Assembly: GCA_051001975.1 (NCBI GenBank)
Contig: JBPCMU010000013.1
Span: 60,597-124,596, forward strand
Length of the DNA stretch: 64,000 bases
Direction: 5' to 3'
DNA from: DATAEG01 sp051001975
GTDB lineage: Bacteria > Actinomycetota > Actinomycetes > Mycobacteriales > Jatrophihabitantaceae
In this document: positions 24,743 to 32,673 of the stretch, one piece after another
How the letters are laid out: every line of letters begins with the position of its first letter
Numbering within the stretch: the stretch's first letter is position 1
Notes under the pieces: generated by a model
The model's input: the letters and a program-made list of their open reading frames with translations, nothing else
What the model was told of the DNA's origin: nothing
Databases searched by the model: none
Position numbers and translations under genes: made by a program

Positions 24743-26001
24743 GGAGCGGTCAGCACCTCGCGGCCACCGAGCCATGGCCGCAGCGCGGTCGGAACGTAGA
24801 CCGAGCCGTCCGGTTGTTGGTGATGATCGAGCAGGCAGGCGATGGTGCGCGATACCGCGCACATCGTGCCGTTCAGCGTGGCGACCGCCTCATTGCCGGA
24901 CCCGCCGCGGCTGCGGATGTTGAGCCGGCGCGCCTGGTAGGTCGTGCAGTTACTGGTCGACGTCAGTTCCCGGTACGCCTCCTGCGACGGGAACCATGCC
25001 TCGATGTCGAACTTCCGCGCAGCGCTGGAGCCCAGGTCGCCGGCGGCCACGTCGATCACCCGGTAGGACAGCTCGAGCGCGTCCATGAACTCCTGCTCCC
25101 AGGCCAGCAGCCGGCGGTGCTCGTCCTGCGCCTGGTCCGGCGTGACGTAGGAGAACATCTCGACCTTGTCGAACCAGTGCACCCGGATGATGCCGCGGGT
25201 GTCCTTGCCGTACGAACCGGCTTCGCGGCGGAAGCAGGCGGAGAAGCCGGCGTAGCGCAACGGCAGGTCAGCGGCGTCGAGAATCTCGTTCGAGTGATAC
25301 CCGGCCAGCGACACCTCGCTGGTGCCGACGAGGTACAGGTCATCCTCGGCCAGCTTGTAGACCTCGCTGGCATGCGCGCCGAGGAAGCCGGTGCCCTCCA
25401 TGACCTCCGGTTTGACCAGCGCCGGTGCGATGACGGGCGTGAACCCGGCCCGGCCGGCATGCTCCATCGCCAGGTTGACCAGCGCCAGTTCCAACTGTGC
25501 GCCGATGCCGGTGAGGAAGTAGAACCGCGAGCCGGAGACCTTGGCGCCGCGCTCGGTGTCGATGGCCTTCAGCGCGCTGCCGATCTGCAGATGATCCAGC
25601 GGCTCTGCGACCACAGGTGGTTCGCCGAAGTGATCGAGGACCACGAAGTCCTGCTCGCCACCTGGCGGGACGCCGTCCTCGATGAGGTTGGGCAGCGTGA
25701 GATGCGCCGCGCGCAGGGCCTCGGCCGCCTCGGTCTCCTCCGCCTCCGCGTCCTTGACCTCGGCCGACAGCTGCTTCGCCCGATGCAGCTCTGCCTCGCG
25801 CTGGTCGGGCGCTGCCTTGCTGACCTCCCGACCGATGGTCTTCTGCTCGCCGCGTAGCGAATCGGCGCGGGCGACGGCGGCGCGGCGGCGGTCAGCGGCA
25901 GCCAGCAATTCGTCGACGGCGGACGGGTCGGCGCCCCGGGCGCGTTGCGATTTGCGTGCTCTGTCGGGGTCGTCGCGCAGCTGGCGGAGGTCGATCACCA
26001 C
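24739..26001 (-). CDS. serS: Seryl-tRNA synthetase
   Basis: A 420-aa class II aminoacyl-tRNA synthetase that charges tRNA-Ser. The N-terminal coiled-coil arm (residues about 30-105) binds the tRNA variable arm. Motif 2 is FSACFRREAGSYGKDTRG, and motif 3 is NGTMCAVSRTIACLLDHHQ with the usual ending VPTALRPWLGG. MVIDLRQLRDDPDRARKSQ is the standard N-terminus. Essential gene. The HAD phosphatase follows with a 4-bp overlap. Confidence 0.96.
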   Translation of the reverse strand: MVIDLRQLRDDPDRARKSQRARGADPSAVDELLAAADRRRAAVARADSLRGEQKTIGREVSKAAPDQREAELHRAKQLSAEVKDAEAEETEAAEALRAAHLTLPNLIEDGVPPGGEQDFVVLDHFGEPPVVAEPLDHLQIGSALKAIDTERGAKVSGSRFYFLTGIGAQLELALVNLAMEHAGRAGFTPVIAPALVKPEVMEGTGFLGAHASEVYKLAEDDLYLVGTSEVSLAGYHSNEILDAADLPLRYAGFSACFRREAGSYGKDTRGIIRVHWFDKVEMFSYVTPDQAQDEHRRLLAWEQEFMDALELSYRVIDVAAGDLGSSAARKFDIEAWFPSQEAYRELTSTSNCTTYQARRLNIRSRGGSGNEAVATLNGTMCAVSRTIACLLDHHQQPDGSVYVPTALRPWLGGREVLTAP

Positions 26002-26098
26002 CCCAGGTTATCTGGCCCCGGCCCGTTCATTCTTCGTTCGCGTGCCGCCGATACGTTCCCCGGCGGCACCAGACCCGTCGCCTGCCCCGGAGGGCGCT

Positions 26099-26251
26099 AT
26101 GAACGTCTCGTTCCTCGTCATCGTGGTGATCATCACCGCGCTCGCGTTCGACTTCACCAACGGCTTCCACGACACGGCGAACGCAATGGCGACCTCGATC
26201 GCCACCGGAGCGTTGAAGCCGACGGTGGCCGTGATCATCTCCGGCGTCGGG
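26099..26251 (+). pseudogene. 5' remnant of a PiT-family phosphate transporter gene
   Basis: The frame opens with ATG and a good GGAGGG site. It then encodes FDFTNGFHDTANAMATSIAT followed by GALKPTVAV, the highly conserved N-terminus of low-affinity phosphate permeases (PitA). Similarity stops after about 50 residues near 26245. The frame runs on without a stop, antisense-like, into the metallopeptidase gene. A full PiT has some 330-500 residues, so this is a truncated stump. A deletion joining the stump to the next gene is the likely cause. Confidence 0.85.
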
Positions 26252-26351
26252 GTGTCCTGGATGCAGGGTCACGCAGACGAGGACGGAGCCGGCCCGGCCA
26301 CAAAACGAGCCGATCCGGCGGCAGTATGGCCCGACCAGGCACCATGGACGG

Positions 26352-26699
26352 ATGCTGCAGGTTTCGCCGGAGCGATTCGAAGAGCTGATCGGCGAAGCGC
26401 TGGACCGAATTCCGCCGGAGCTGATGAAGGAACTCAACAACGTCGTCATTCGGGCTGCCGACCAGCACCCGGAGAATCCGCACCTGCTTGGGCTGTACCA
26501 CGGCGTCGACCTGACCCGCCGCACCCACGACTACACCTGGGCGATGCCCGACGAGATCACCATCTACCGGCTGCCGTTGCTGCGGATCTGCGGCGACGAG
26601 GACGAGCTCGCCCATCAGGTCGCGGTCACCGTGGTGCACGAGGTCGGCCATCATTTCGGTATCGACGACGCCCGGCTGCACGAGCTGGGCTGGGGCTGA
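26352..26699 (+). CDS. Minimal zincin metallopeptidase (DUF1025 type)
   Basis: A 115-aa protein with the HExxH zinc motif in VVHEVGHHFGIDD, residues about 95-108, preceded by LLRICGDEDELAHQVAVT. This matches the small zincin family PF06262 (mycobacterial Rv3836-like). The N-terminal half is helical (PERFEELIGEALDRIPPEL). The role is unknown, likely a cytoplasmic protease or repair helper. In other actinobacteria it sits between serS and pheA; here it is separated from pheA by the sugar operon and the GroES-like gene. It may use the stump promoter of the lost phosphate transporter. Confidence 0.88.
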   Translation: MLQVSPERFEELIGEALDRIPPELMKELNNVVIRAADQHPENPHLLGLYHGVDLTRRTHDYTWAMPDEITIYRLPLLRICGDEDELAHQVAVTVVHEVGHHFGIDDARLHELGWG

Positions 26700-26822
26700 C
26701 TGTCGGATTTCCGCCGCGCGCGGTCGATGCGCGGCCGTCTGGGCCGCCCTGGGTGCGGACGCGGCAAGAATCCGACACGTGGCAGGGTGGGTCTGGTCAT
26801 TTGTTGTGTCGAGGGCACAGAA

Positions 26823-26836
26823 TGAGAGCGCTCTCA
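26823..26836. promoter_or_regulatory. Perfect LacI-type operator
   Basis: TGAGAGCGCTCTCA is a perfect 14-bp palindrome that matches the LacI/CcpA consensus TGnnAnCGnTnnCA at every fixed base. It lies 42 bp upstream of the first sugar gene, just past a possible -10 (CAGAAT, 26817-26822) with TGGTCA 18 bp before it. A LacI-family repressor is expected to act on the three-gene operon. None is encoded in the window. Confidence 0.75.
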
Positions 26837-26877
26837 CAACAAGCGCTCGACGGCTTCGATCCGAGGAGTTCATCCAC

Positions 26878-27687
26878 ATGACCGACGCTCGCCCGCTCGC
26901 AGTCCAGCTCTATTCAGTGCGCGATGCGTTGGCGGCCGACCAGACCGGCTCGCTGGCTCGGCTGGCCGCGATGGGGTTCGGCGCCGTGGAGCCCTTCGGC
27001 GTCGGCGGGGGTGGCGCCACAATGGCCGCCGAGTACGCCGCGACTCTGCGCCGGGACCTCGACGCGGCGGGGCTGATCGCCCGCTGGTCGCACGTCGCGG
27101 CTCCACTCGACACGCGCACCGACCAGGTGCTCGACGCCGCCGAAGCGGTCGGCCTCGAGGTGCTGGTGATCCCGTCCCCCGGCGCGGTGCCCGGCGTCGC
27201 CGGTGACCCCTTCGACGACACGGACGCCACCCTGCGGCTCGGCGAGCGGCTGGCCGAGGCAGCGGCGAACGCGAAGAGTCGTGGTCTGCGGCTGGCCTAC
27301 CACAATCACTGGCGCGAGTTCAGTGTGCTGCCGGACGGGCGCACCGCCTACGACGTGCTCGTCGGCGCCGCCGGTCCGGACGTCGAACTTCAGGTGGACA
27401 TCTACTGGGCGCAGACCGGCGGGCAGCGCCCGGCCGAGGTGGTGGCGAAGTACGCGCCGCAGGTGCGTTCGCTGCACGTGAAGGACGGCTCGGCGCAGGA
27501 CGGCGTCGATCAGGTCGCCGCCGGAACCGGGTCGGTCGATCTCGCTGGGGCGATCGAGGCGGCCACCGCAGCGGAGTGGCACGTCCTGGAGATCGACATC
27601 TGCGCCGGCGACGTGTTCGACGTCATCGAGGCCGGCGCCCGTTGGGCCGTCGATTCCGGTGCGAGCACCTGGTCGGTGGGGCGATGA
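26878..27687 (+). CDS. Sugar phosphate isomerase/epimerase (TIM barrel)
   Basis: A 269-aa xylose-isomerase-like TIM barrel. Segments: LAVQLYSVRDAL at the first strand, LAYHNHWREF with His near the metal site, VELQVDIYWAQTGG, and RSLHVKDG. Members isomerise or epimerise keto sugars and inositols. The start has GAGGAG 9 nt upstream. It is the first gene of a three-gene sugar operon, overlaps the oxidoreductase by ATGA and lies under the LacI-type operator. Substrate not predictable. Confidence 0.85.
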   Translation: MTDARPLAVQLYSVRDALAADQTGSLARLAAMGFGAVEPFGVGGGGATMAAEYAATLRRDLDAAGLIARWSHVAAPLDTRTDQVLDAAEAVGLEVLVIPSPGAVPGVAGDPFDDTDATLRLGERLAEAAANAKSRGLRLAYHNHWREFSVLPDGRTAYDVLVGAAGPDVELQVDIYWAQTGGQRPAEVVAKYAPQVRSLHVKDGSAQDGVDQVAAGTGSVDLAGAIEAATAAEWHVLEIDICAGDVFDVIEAGARWAVDSGASTWSVGR

Positions 27688-28787
27688 GCAAGGCAATCAG
27701 GGTCGCGATGGTCGGTTGCGGCAACATCAGTGGCCAGTACCTCGATGCGATCGGTGTGCTCCCCGACCTGCAGTTGGTTGCCTGCGCCGACGTGGTGACC
27801 GAGCGGGCAGCGGAGGTTGCCGCGCAACACGAGGGCGTCCGCCCACTGAGCCCGGCCGAAGCGGTTGGCGCCGACGATGTGGACGTGGTGCTGAACCTGA
27901 CCATCCCGACCGTGCATGCGGAGCTGGCTCGCACTGCGCTCGCGGCGGGCAAGCACGTCTATGGCGAGAAGCCGTTGGCCACCACGGTGCGCGACGGCCG
28001 GGACGTGCTGTCGGTGGCCGGGGACGCGCGGTTGCGGGTCGGCTGCGCGCCGGACACCGTGCTGGGCACCGGCCTGCAGACCGCCCGGGCCGTTCTCGAT
28101 CGCGGTGACATCGGTCGTCCGGTAGCAGCGACCGCGTTCTTCACCGGCGGCGGGCCGGACAACTGGCACGGCAATCCGGCGTTCTTCTACCAGCCGGGCG
28201 CGGGGCCGCTGTTCGATCTCGGCCCGTACTACATCAGCTCGCTGGTGACCCTGCTCGGGCCAGTGCGCCGGGTCGTCGGGATGGCTCGCGCGTCCACACC
28301 GCAACGCCGGGTCGCCGAGGGGCCGAATGCCGGATTGGTCATCGACGTCGAAGTGGATACCCATGTCTCGGCGTCACTCGAGCATGCGAGCGGCGCCATC
28401 TCGACGTTGATCACGTCGTTCGACGTGCGCGGCGGTTCGACACTGCCGCGCATCGAGGTCTATGGCGAGAGCGGCTCCCTGGGCGTCCCTGATCCGAACG
28501 GTTTCGACGGACCGGTGAACCTGCGCCGGGCCGGTGACACCGACTGGACCGAGGTCGCTCCGCTGGCCGGCTACCTCGGCGGCGGCCGCGGCATCGGCCT
28601 GGCCGACCTGGCCCGGGCGGTGGCCGCAGGCGAGCCGCACCGGGCCTCCGGCGAACTCGCTTTGCACGTGCTCGACGTGATGGAGTCGGTTATTGCCGCA
28701 GCGCACGCCGGCCAGGCGGTCGAGCTGTCCACCACCTGCGAACGACCGGCCGCCGCGCCACTCATCGATCTCCGGTTGACCGCCTGA
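27684..28787 (+). CDS. Gfo/Idh/MocA-family sugar dehydrogenase
   Basis: A 367-aa NAD(P)-dependent dehydrogenase. VAMVGCGNISGQYL is the Rossmann motif, KHVYGEKPLATTV has the catalytic Lys of the EKP motif. ISSLVTLLGPVRRVVGMA and an ASGAISTLITSFD segment belong to the C-terminal domain. These enzymes oxidise hydroxyls of sugars or inositol, often to 3-keto forms. Start ATG overlaps the stop of the upstream isomerase. Together with two TIM-barrel isomerases it suggests a keto-sugar pathway. Confidence 0.9.
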   Translation: MSKAIRVAMVGCGNISGQYLDAIGVLPDLQLVACADVVTERAAEVAAQHEGVRPLSPAEAVGADDVDVVLNLTIPTVHAELARTALAAGKHVYGEKPLATTVRDGRDVLSVAGDARLRVGCAPDTVLGTGLQTARAVLDRGDIGRPVAATAFFTGGGPDNWHGNPAFFYQPGAGPLFDLGPYYISSLVTLLGPVRRVVGMARASTPQRRVAEGPNAGLVIDVEVDTHVSASLEHASGAISTLITSFDVRGGSTLPRIEVYGESGSLGVPDPNGFDGPVNLRRAGDTDWTEVAPLAGYLGGGRGIGLADLARAVAAGEPHRASGELALHVLDVMESVIAAAHAGQAVELSTTCERPAAAPLIDLRLTA

Positions 28788-28828
28788 CCAGCGGTCCCCC
28801 CGCCACTCCGTCCACGATTGGGGATGAC

Positions 28829-29833
28829 ATGCCACGCAAGCACACCTTGTTCACCGGCCAGTGGGTCGACCTGAGCCTCGAGGAGGTCTGCCGGAAGGCC
28901 GCCGACTGGGGCTTCGACGGGCTGGAGATCGCCTGCGATCCGCGGCATCTGGACGTCGAGCGAGCGGCCTCCGATCCGGCCTATGTCGCCGAGCGACGCG
29001 CGATCCTGGACCAGCACGGCCTCGGCTGCTGGGCGATCTCCGCACATCTCGTCGGGCAGAGTGTCTGCGACGACCCGATCGACTTCCGGCACAAGGCGAT
29101 CGTGCCGGCCGGTGTGTGGGGCGACGGCGACCCGGAGGGCGTCCGGCAGCGTGCCGCCGAGACGATGAAGACGACCGCGCGAGCCGCGAAGGCATTCGGG
29201 GTCGACGTCGTCGTCGGGTTCACCGGCTCGTCGATCTGGCCGTACGTGGCGATGTTCCCGCCGGTGCCCGATGCCGTTATCGAGAAGGGCTATGCGGACT
29301 TCGCGACGCGGTGGACGCCGATTCTCGACGAGTTCCAGGCGCAGGGTGTGCGGTTCGCGCTGGAGGTGCACCCGTCGGAGATCGCCTACGACTACTGGAC
29401 GTCGGTGCGCACGCTCGAGGCGGTGGACCACCACCCGGCGTTCGGCTTCAACTGGGACCCGTCGCACATGATGTGGCAACGCGTCGACGTGCGCTCGTTC
29501 CTCTGGGACTTCCGCGAGCGCATCTTCCACGTCGACTGCAAGGACACCCGGGTCGTGCTCGACGGACGCAACGGCGTGCTCGGCTCGCACCTGCCCTGGG
29601 GAGATCCGAGGCGCGGCTTCGACTTCGTCTCGGTCGGGCACGGCGACGTGCCGTGGGAGGCGTGCATCCGGATGCTGAACTCGATCGACTACTCCGGGCC
29701 GATCTCGGTGGAGTGGGAGGACTCCGGGATGAATCGCGACGATGGGGCGCCGTCCAGCCTTGCCTTCCTGCGGGGACTGGACTTCGCGCCGGCCGAGGGC
29801 CGCTTCGACCAGGTCTTCGACGCCGCCGACTGA
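28829..29833 (+). CDS. Sugar phosphate isomerase/epimerase, IolE/YcjR-like
   Basis: A 334-aa second TIM-barrel isomerase. FTGQWVDLSLEEVCRKAADW, RFALEVHPSEIAYDYW (metal Glu), FNWDPSHMMWQ, and FHVDCKDT/SVEWEDSG with metal ligands are typical. Substrate binding residues differ from the first isomerase, so they likely act on different sugars. It is separated from the dehydrogenase by 41 bp and probably closes the operon, since the strong hairpin at 29838 follows. Confidence 0.87.
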   Translation: MPRKHTLFTGQWVDLSLEEVCRKAADWGFDGLEIACDPRHLDVERAASDPAYVAERRAILDQHGLGCWAISAHLVGQSVCDDPIDFRHKAIVPAGVWGDGDPEGVRQRAAETMKTTARAAKAFGVDVVVGFTGSSIWPYVAMFPPVPDAVIEKGYADFATRWTPILDEFQAQGVRFALEVHPSEIAYDYWTSVRTLEAVDHHPAFGFNWDPSHMMWQRVDVRSFLWDFRERIFHVDCKDTRVVLDGRNGVLGSHLPWGDPRRGFDFVSVGHGDVPWEACIRMLNSIDYSGPISVEWEDSGMNRDDGAPSSLAFLRGLDFAPAEGRFDQVFDAAD

Positions 29834-29837
29834 CGAA

Positions 29838-29887
29838 GATGATCAAGGCGAGACGAGGGCTGTAGCGCCCCTCTCGCCTTGATCATC
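29838..29887. terminator. 16-bp perfect hairpin after the sugar operon
   Basis: GATGATCAAGGCGAGA (29838-29853) pairs perfectly with 29872-29887 across an 18-nt loop that itself can pair GGGC with GCCC. It starts 4 bp after the operon stop. There is no U run, so it may work as a GC-rich terminator or as a palindromic repeat of the family seen at 31249, 35676 and 36661. Confidence 0.6.
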
Positions 29888-29934
29888 ACCCGGACCGGGC
29901 GGTGGCACCCTGGGGCGGCACCTAAGGTGGGGCG

Positions 29935-30258
29935 GTGACCGACCCGGATCGTCTGCCGATCAAGATGCTGCACGACCGCGTGCTGGTGAAGATGCCCAAG
30001 GACGAGGGCGAGCGCCGCTCCTCGGGCGGGATCCTGATCCCGGCGACGGCGCAGGTGTCGAAGCGGCTGATCTGGGCCGAGGTGCTGGCCATCGGCAACC
30101 ACGTGCGTTCGGTGGAACTCGGCGACCGGGTGCTGTTCAGCCCTGACGATCGGCACGAGGTCGAGATCACTGGCGAGGACTACCTGCTGCTGCGCGAGCG
30201 CGACATCCACGCCGTCGCCGCGCGCCGCATCGACTCCAACACCGGTCTCTACCTCTGA
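29935..30258 (+). CDS. GroES-like co-chaperonin domain protein
   Basis: A 107-aa Cpn10-fold protein. It has LPIKMLHDRVLVKMPKDEGE, SSGGILIPATAQ (mobile-loop/roof type), EVLAIGNHVRSVELGDRVLF and EDYLLLRERDIHAVA, the order of GroES. A GroES normally ends near 97 residues; here the extra residues lie at the C-terminus (RRIDSNTGLYL) and a longer N-terminus. No groEL is adjacent. It could be a paralogue with a different partner. GTG start. Confidence 0.85.
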   Translation: MTDPDRLPIKMLHDRVLVKMPKDEGERRSSGGILIPATAQVSKRLIWAEVLAIGNHVRSVELGDRVLFSPDDRHEVEITGEDYLLLRERDIHAVAARRIDSNTGLYL

Positions 30259-30307
30259 CAGACACCGCTCATCCCCGCCATGTCCCCCGCCCTACTTCTG
30301 GCGATGA

Positions 30308-31234
30308 TCAAGCCCCGGTGTCGCGGACGGAGGCGAGCCAGGCGGTTGCATCGGCAAAGTCCGGATCGCTGCGGCCGATGAGCACGGGACCCTGTACTCC
30401 GTCCGCGCGCGGGTAGGAGCCGAGGAAGCGGACGTCCGCGCAGATGCGGTGGATGGCGGCCAGCGCGTCGCCGACGCGGGCGTCGCGGATGTGTCCCTCG
30501 CAGTCGATCGAGAAGCAGTACTGCCCGAGCCGGCCCTTGGTGGGTCGCGACTCGATGCGGGTGAGATTGACCCCGCGCATCGCGAACTCGGTGAGGATCT
30601 CCAGCAATGCGCCGGAGTGGTCCTCGCGCAGGTAGGCGACCAGCGTGCTGCGGTCGTTGCCGGTCGGCGGCCCGGGTCGTCCGGCACGGGTCAACAGCAC
30701 GAAGCGAGTGACCGCGCCGGGGTGGTCGGCGATGTCGCGGGCCAGGCTCACCAGCCCGTACCGCTCGCCCGCTGTCGGTGGCGCCACGGCTGCGTCGGCC
30801 TCCCCCGAGGCGACCAGACCGGCACCGGCGGCGGTCGATCCGGCTGCTGCATGGTGCGCGCCCGGCAGGTTGGTCAGCAGGAATCGCCGCACCTGGGCTT
30901 CGGCGTGCGGATGGGTGGTGATGGTGCGGATCTCGTCGAGGGTCGTGCCCTCCCGGACGAGCAGATCGAACTCCACCGGCAGGTAGGTCTCCTGCGCGAT
31001 GGCCAGCGACTGCTCGCCGTTGGCAAGTTCGTCCAGCGTCGCAGGCACGGCGCCCTCGACGGAGTTCTCCATCGGCACAAGGGCCCCGTCGGCTGCGCCG
31101 CTGCGGACGGCATCGATGGCCAGCGTCACCGTTGCCATCGGCAACTGTTCGGTGTCGGCAGCGGCCGGAATCCTCAGCAGCGCGGCGTGCGCGAACGTGC
31201 CGACCGGACCGAGGAATGCGTAGCGAGCAGGCAC
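30308..31234 (-). CDS. pheA: Prephenate dehydratase
   Basis: A 308-aa enzyme that converts prephenate to phenylpyruvate for phenylalanine. YAFLGPVGTFAHAAL begins the catalytic domain; ENSVEGAVPATLDEL and DHPGAVTRFVLLTR (TRF motif) follow. The ACT domain (GALLEILTEFAMRGVNLTRI plus ESRPTKG) at about 215-290 binds phenylalanine for feedback. It is separate from a chorismate mutase. DUF4446 lies downstream in the reverse gene order usual for actinobacteria. Palindromic repeat E sits 15 bp upstream. Confidence 0.94.
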   Translation of the reverse strand: MPARYAFLGPVGTFAHAALLRIPAAADTEQLPMATVTLAIDAVRSGAADGALVPMENSVEGAVPATLDELANGEQSLAIAQETYLPVEFDLLVREGTTLDEIRTITTHPHAEAQVRRFLLTNLPGAHHAAAGSTAAGAGLVASGEADAAVAPPTAGERYGLVSLARDIADHPGAVTRFVLLTRAGRPGPPTGNDRSTLVAYLREDHSGALLEILTEFAMRGVNLTRIESRPTKGRLGQYCFSIDCEGHIRDARVGDALAAIHRICADVRFLGSYPRADGVQGPVLIGRSDPDFADATAWLASVRDTGA

Positions 31235-31248
31235 CGCGTCAGGCTATC

Positions 31249-31306
31249 CCGCGATGACTTCGGGAAATTGGTCGCCACAGCAGGCAGTTACCCGAGATCA
31301 TCGCGG
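31249..31306. repeat. Palindromic repeat of the GATGATC family
   Basis: Arms 31249-31264 and 31291-31306 match at 14 of 16 bases (CCGCGATGA core) around a 26-nt loop containing GAAATT. It lies between pheA and DUF4446. The arm and loop sequence resemble the repeat at 35676. Confidence 0.6.
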
Positions 31307-31309
31307 TGG

Positions 31310-31879
31310 TCAGGAGGCGAGCGCGGCTTTCACTGCCTGCTTCTCCTCCGGCGAGAGCTCGACCTCGCTCACTCCCCCGGTCACCGGCTTGGCGTACATC
31401 CGCGTATCGCTGCGTCCGGCGATCGAGGTGAGCGCGATGCCGTCGCCGTGCCCGTCCAGCAGAGCCACGCTGAACGAGAGCCGACCGCCCATGTCGTCGA
31501 AGGCGTCGAATCGGACGATGGCCACGCGGCGCAGTGCGGTGTCGGCCGTAGTGCCGAACGAGCTGACCGCTTCGTCGAGTTGGGCGCGGGCGGTGGCCGA
31601 GTCGGTGTCGATCTTCGCGCCGGCCGCGCGCAACTGCTCGACCAGGGCCTTGCGCTCCCCCGCCAGCACGTCGCGCCAGCCGCTGACCTCCTTGCGCAGT
31701 TCGGCCGTCTCCGATGCATGCCGGCTCGTTGCTTCGAGGAATGACTCGCCTCGTGCACCGCCGCGGCCGAGGAGCCCCACGCCTCGACGGATCCGGCCCA
31801 GAGTGCGCAACGCGAGCAAACCGGCGAGCAGAGCCAGCAGGGCGACGGCGAGTGCGGCACCGGCGAGAATCGTGCTCAC
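31310..31879 (-). CDS. DUF4446-family protein
   Basis: A 189-aa protein with one N-terminal membrane helix (ILAGAALAVALLALLAGLLAL) and a cytoplasmic coiled region. The core has VAIVRFDAFDDMGGRLSFSVALLDG and RMYAKPVTGG, the DUF4446 signature. Gene order pheA-DUF4446 is conserved in actinobacteria. Function unknown, membrane-anchored. Start ATG at 31879. Confidence 0.85.
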   Translation of the reverse strand: MSTILAGAALAVALLALLAGLLALRTLGRIRRGVGLLGRGGARGESFLEATSRHASETAELRKEVSGWRDVLAGERKALVEQLRAAGAKIDTDSATARAQLDEAVSSFGTTADTALRRVAIVRFDAFDDMGGRLSFSVALLDGHGDGIALTSIAGRSDTRMYAKPVTGGVSEVELSPEEKQAVKAALAS

Positions 31880-31942
31880 GGCGCCGACTCACTCACACCG
31901 CCGGACCCTACTGCCCATGGGTACGGCAGAATCGAGACTTAC

Positions 31943-32545
31943 ATGGGCGCGTTTCTGGCAGCGGCGGCAATCGCGTTCGTCGCCATCCTTCTGGTCGAGC
32001 TGCCGGACAAGACGCTGGTGGCGACGCTGGTGCTGTCCACCCGCTACCGCCGCCGCCCCGTCCTGATCGGGGTGGCTGGTGCGTTCGCGATCCAGTGCGC
32101 GATCGCGACGACGGCCGGCGGGCTGCTGCACCTACTCCCCCACCGCGTGCTCGAAGCGGTGGTCGCTGTGCTCTTCGGGGTGGGCGCGGTCCTGCTTATC
32201 CGGGAGAGCCTCGGTGCCGACGAGGACGCTGAGGACACCGAAGCCGATCCGGACTCCGCGCAGACCTCCGACCGGAGAATCATTGCGATCTCCTTCGGCG
32301 TGCTGTTCGCGGCCGAGTGGGGCGACGCGAGCCAGTTGGCGACCGCTGGTCTGGTGGCGCGTTATGGCGAGCCGATTGCGATCGGGGTCGCGGCGTTCAT
32401 CGCACTGATGGCAGTGGCAGTGCTGGCGACCATGGTGGGCCGCGTGATCCTGCGCCGGGTTCCACTGCGCTGGATCCACCGAGCCGCCGGCCTGCTGTTC
32501 GCGGCGTTCGCCGTGATCGCAGCCGTGGCCGCCATCCGCGGCTGA
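31943..32545 (+). CDS. TMEM165/GDT1-family (UPF0016) cation transporter
   Basis: A 200-aa protein with six membrane helices in two repeats. Each repeat carries the ExGD[KR][TS]-like motif: VELPDKTLVATL in the first and AEWGDASQLAT in the second. Family members export Mn2+ or Ca2+ through these acidic residues. The first motif reads ELPDKT rather than EIGDKT. The acidic loop DEDAEDTEADPDS lies between the repeats. It is divergent from DUF4446 with a short intergenic region. Confidence 0.88.
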   Translation: MGAFLAAAAIAFVAILLVELPDKTLVATLVLSTRYRRRPVLIGVAGAFAIQCAIATTAGGLLHLLPHRVLEAVVAVLFGVGAVLLIRESLGADEDAEDTEADPDSAQTSDRRIIAISFGVLFAAEWGDASQLATAGLVARYGEPIAIGVAAFIALMAVAVLATMVGRVILRRVPLRWIHRAAGLLFAAFAVIAAVAAIRG

Positions 32546-32673
32546 CCCGACCTGCTCGGAGGCTTGGGTGCAGTATGCATAGAGTCAGCTAGATTTGTCC
32601 GTGAAACTGAACAGTGTGACGAGATAGTTCGTAGCATCTTGTGTAGGCGAGCCCGTGCGGTCACCATGGAGCA

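Noticed and set aside
25682..26881. A 399-aa plus-strand frame across the phosphate transporter stump
   Set aside because: Only about 50 residues are protein-like; the rest is antisense to serS or overlaps the zincin in another frame.
30295..30310. GATGATCA half-site between the GroES-like gene and pheA
   Set aside because: No opposite arm, so it is not counted as a full palindromic repeat.
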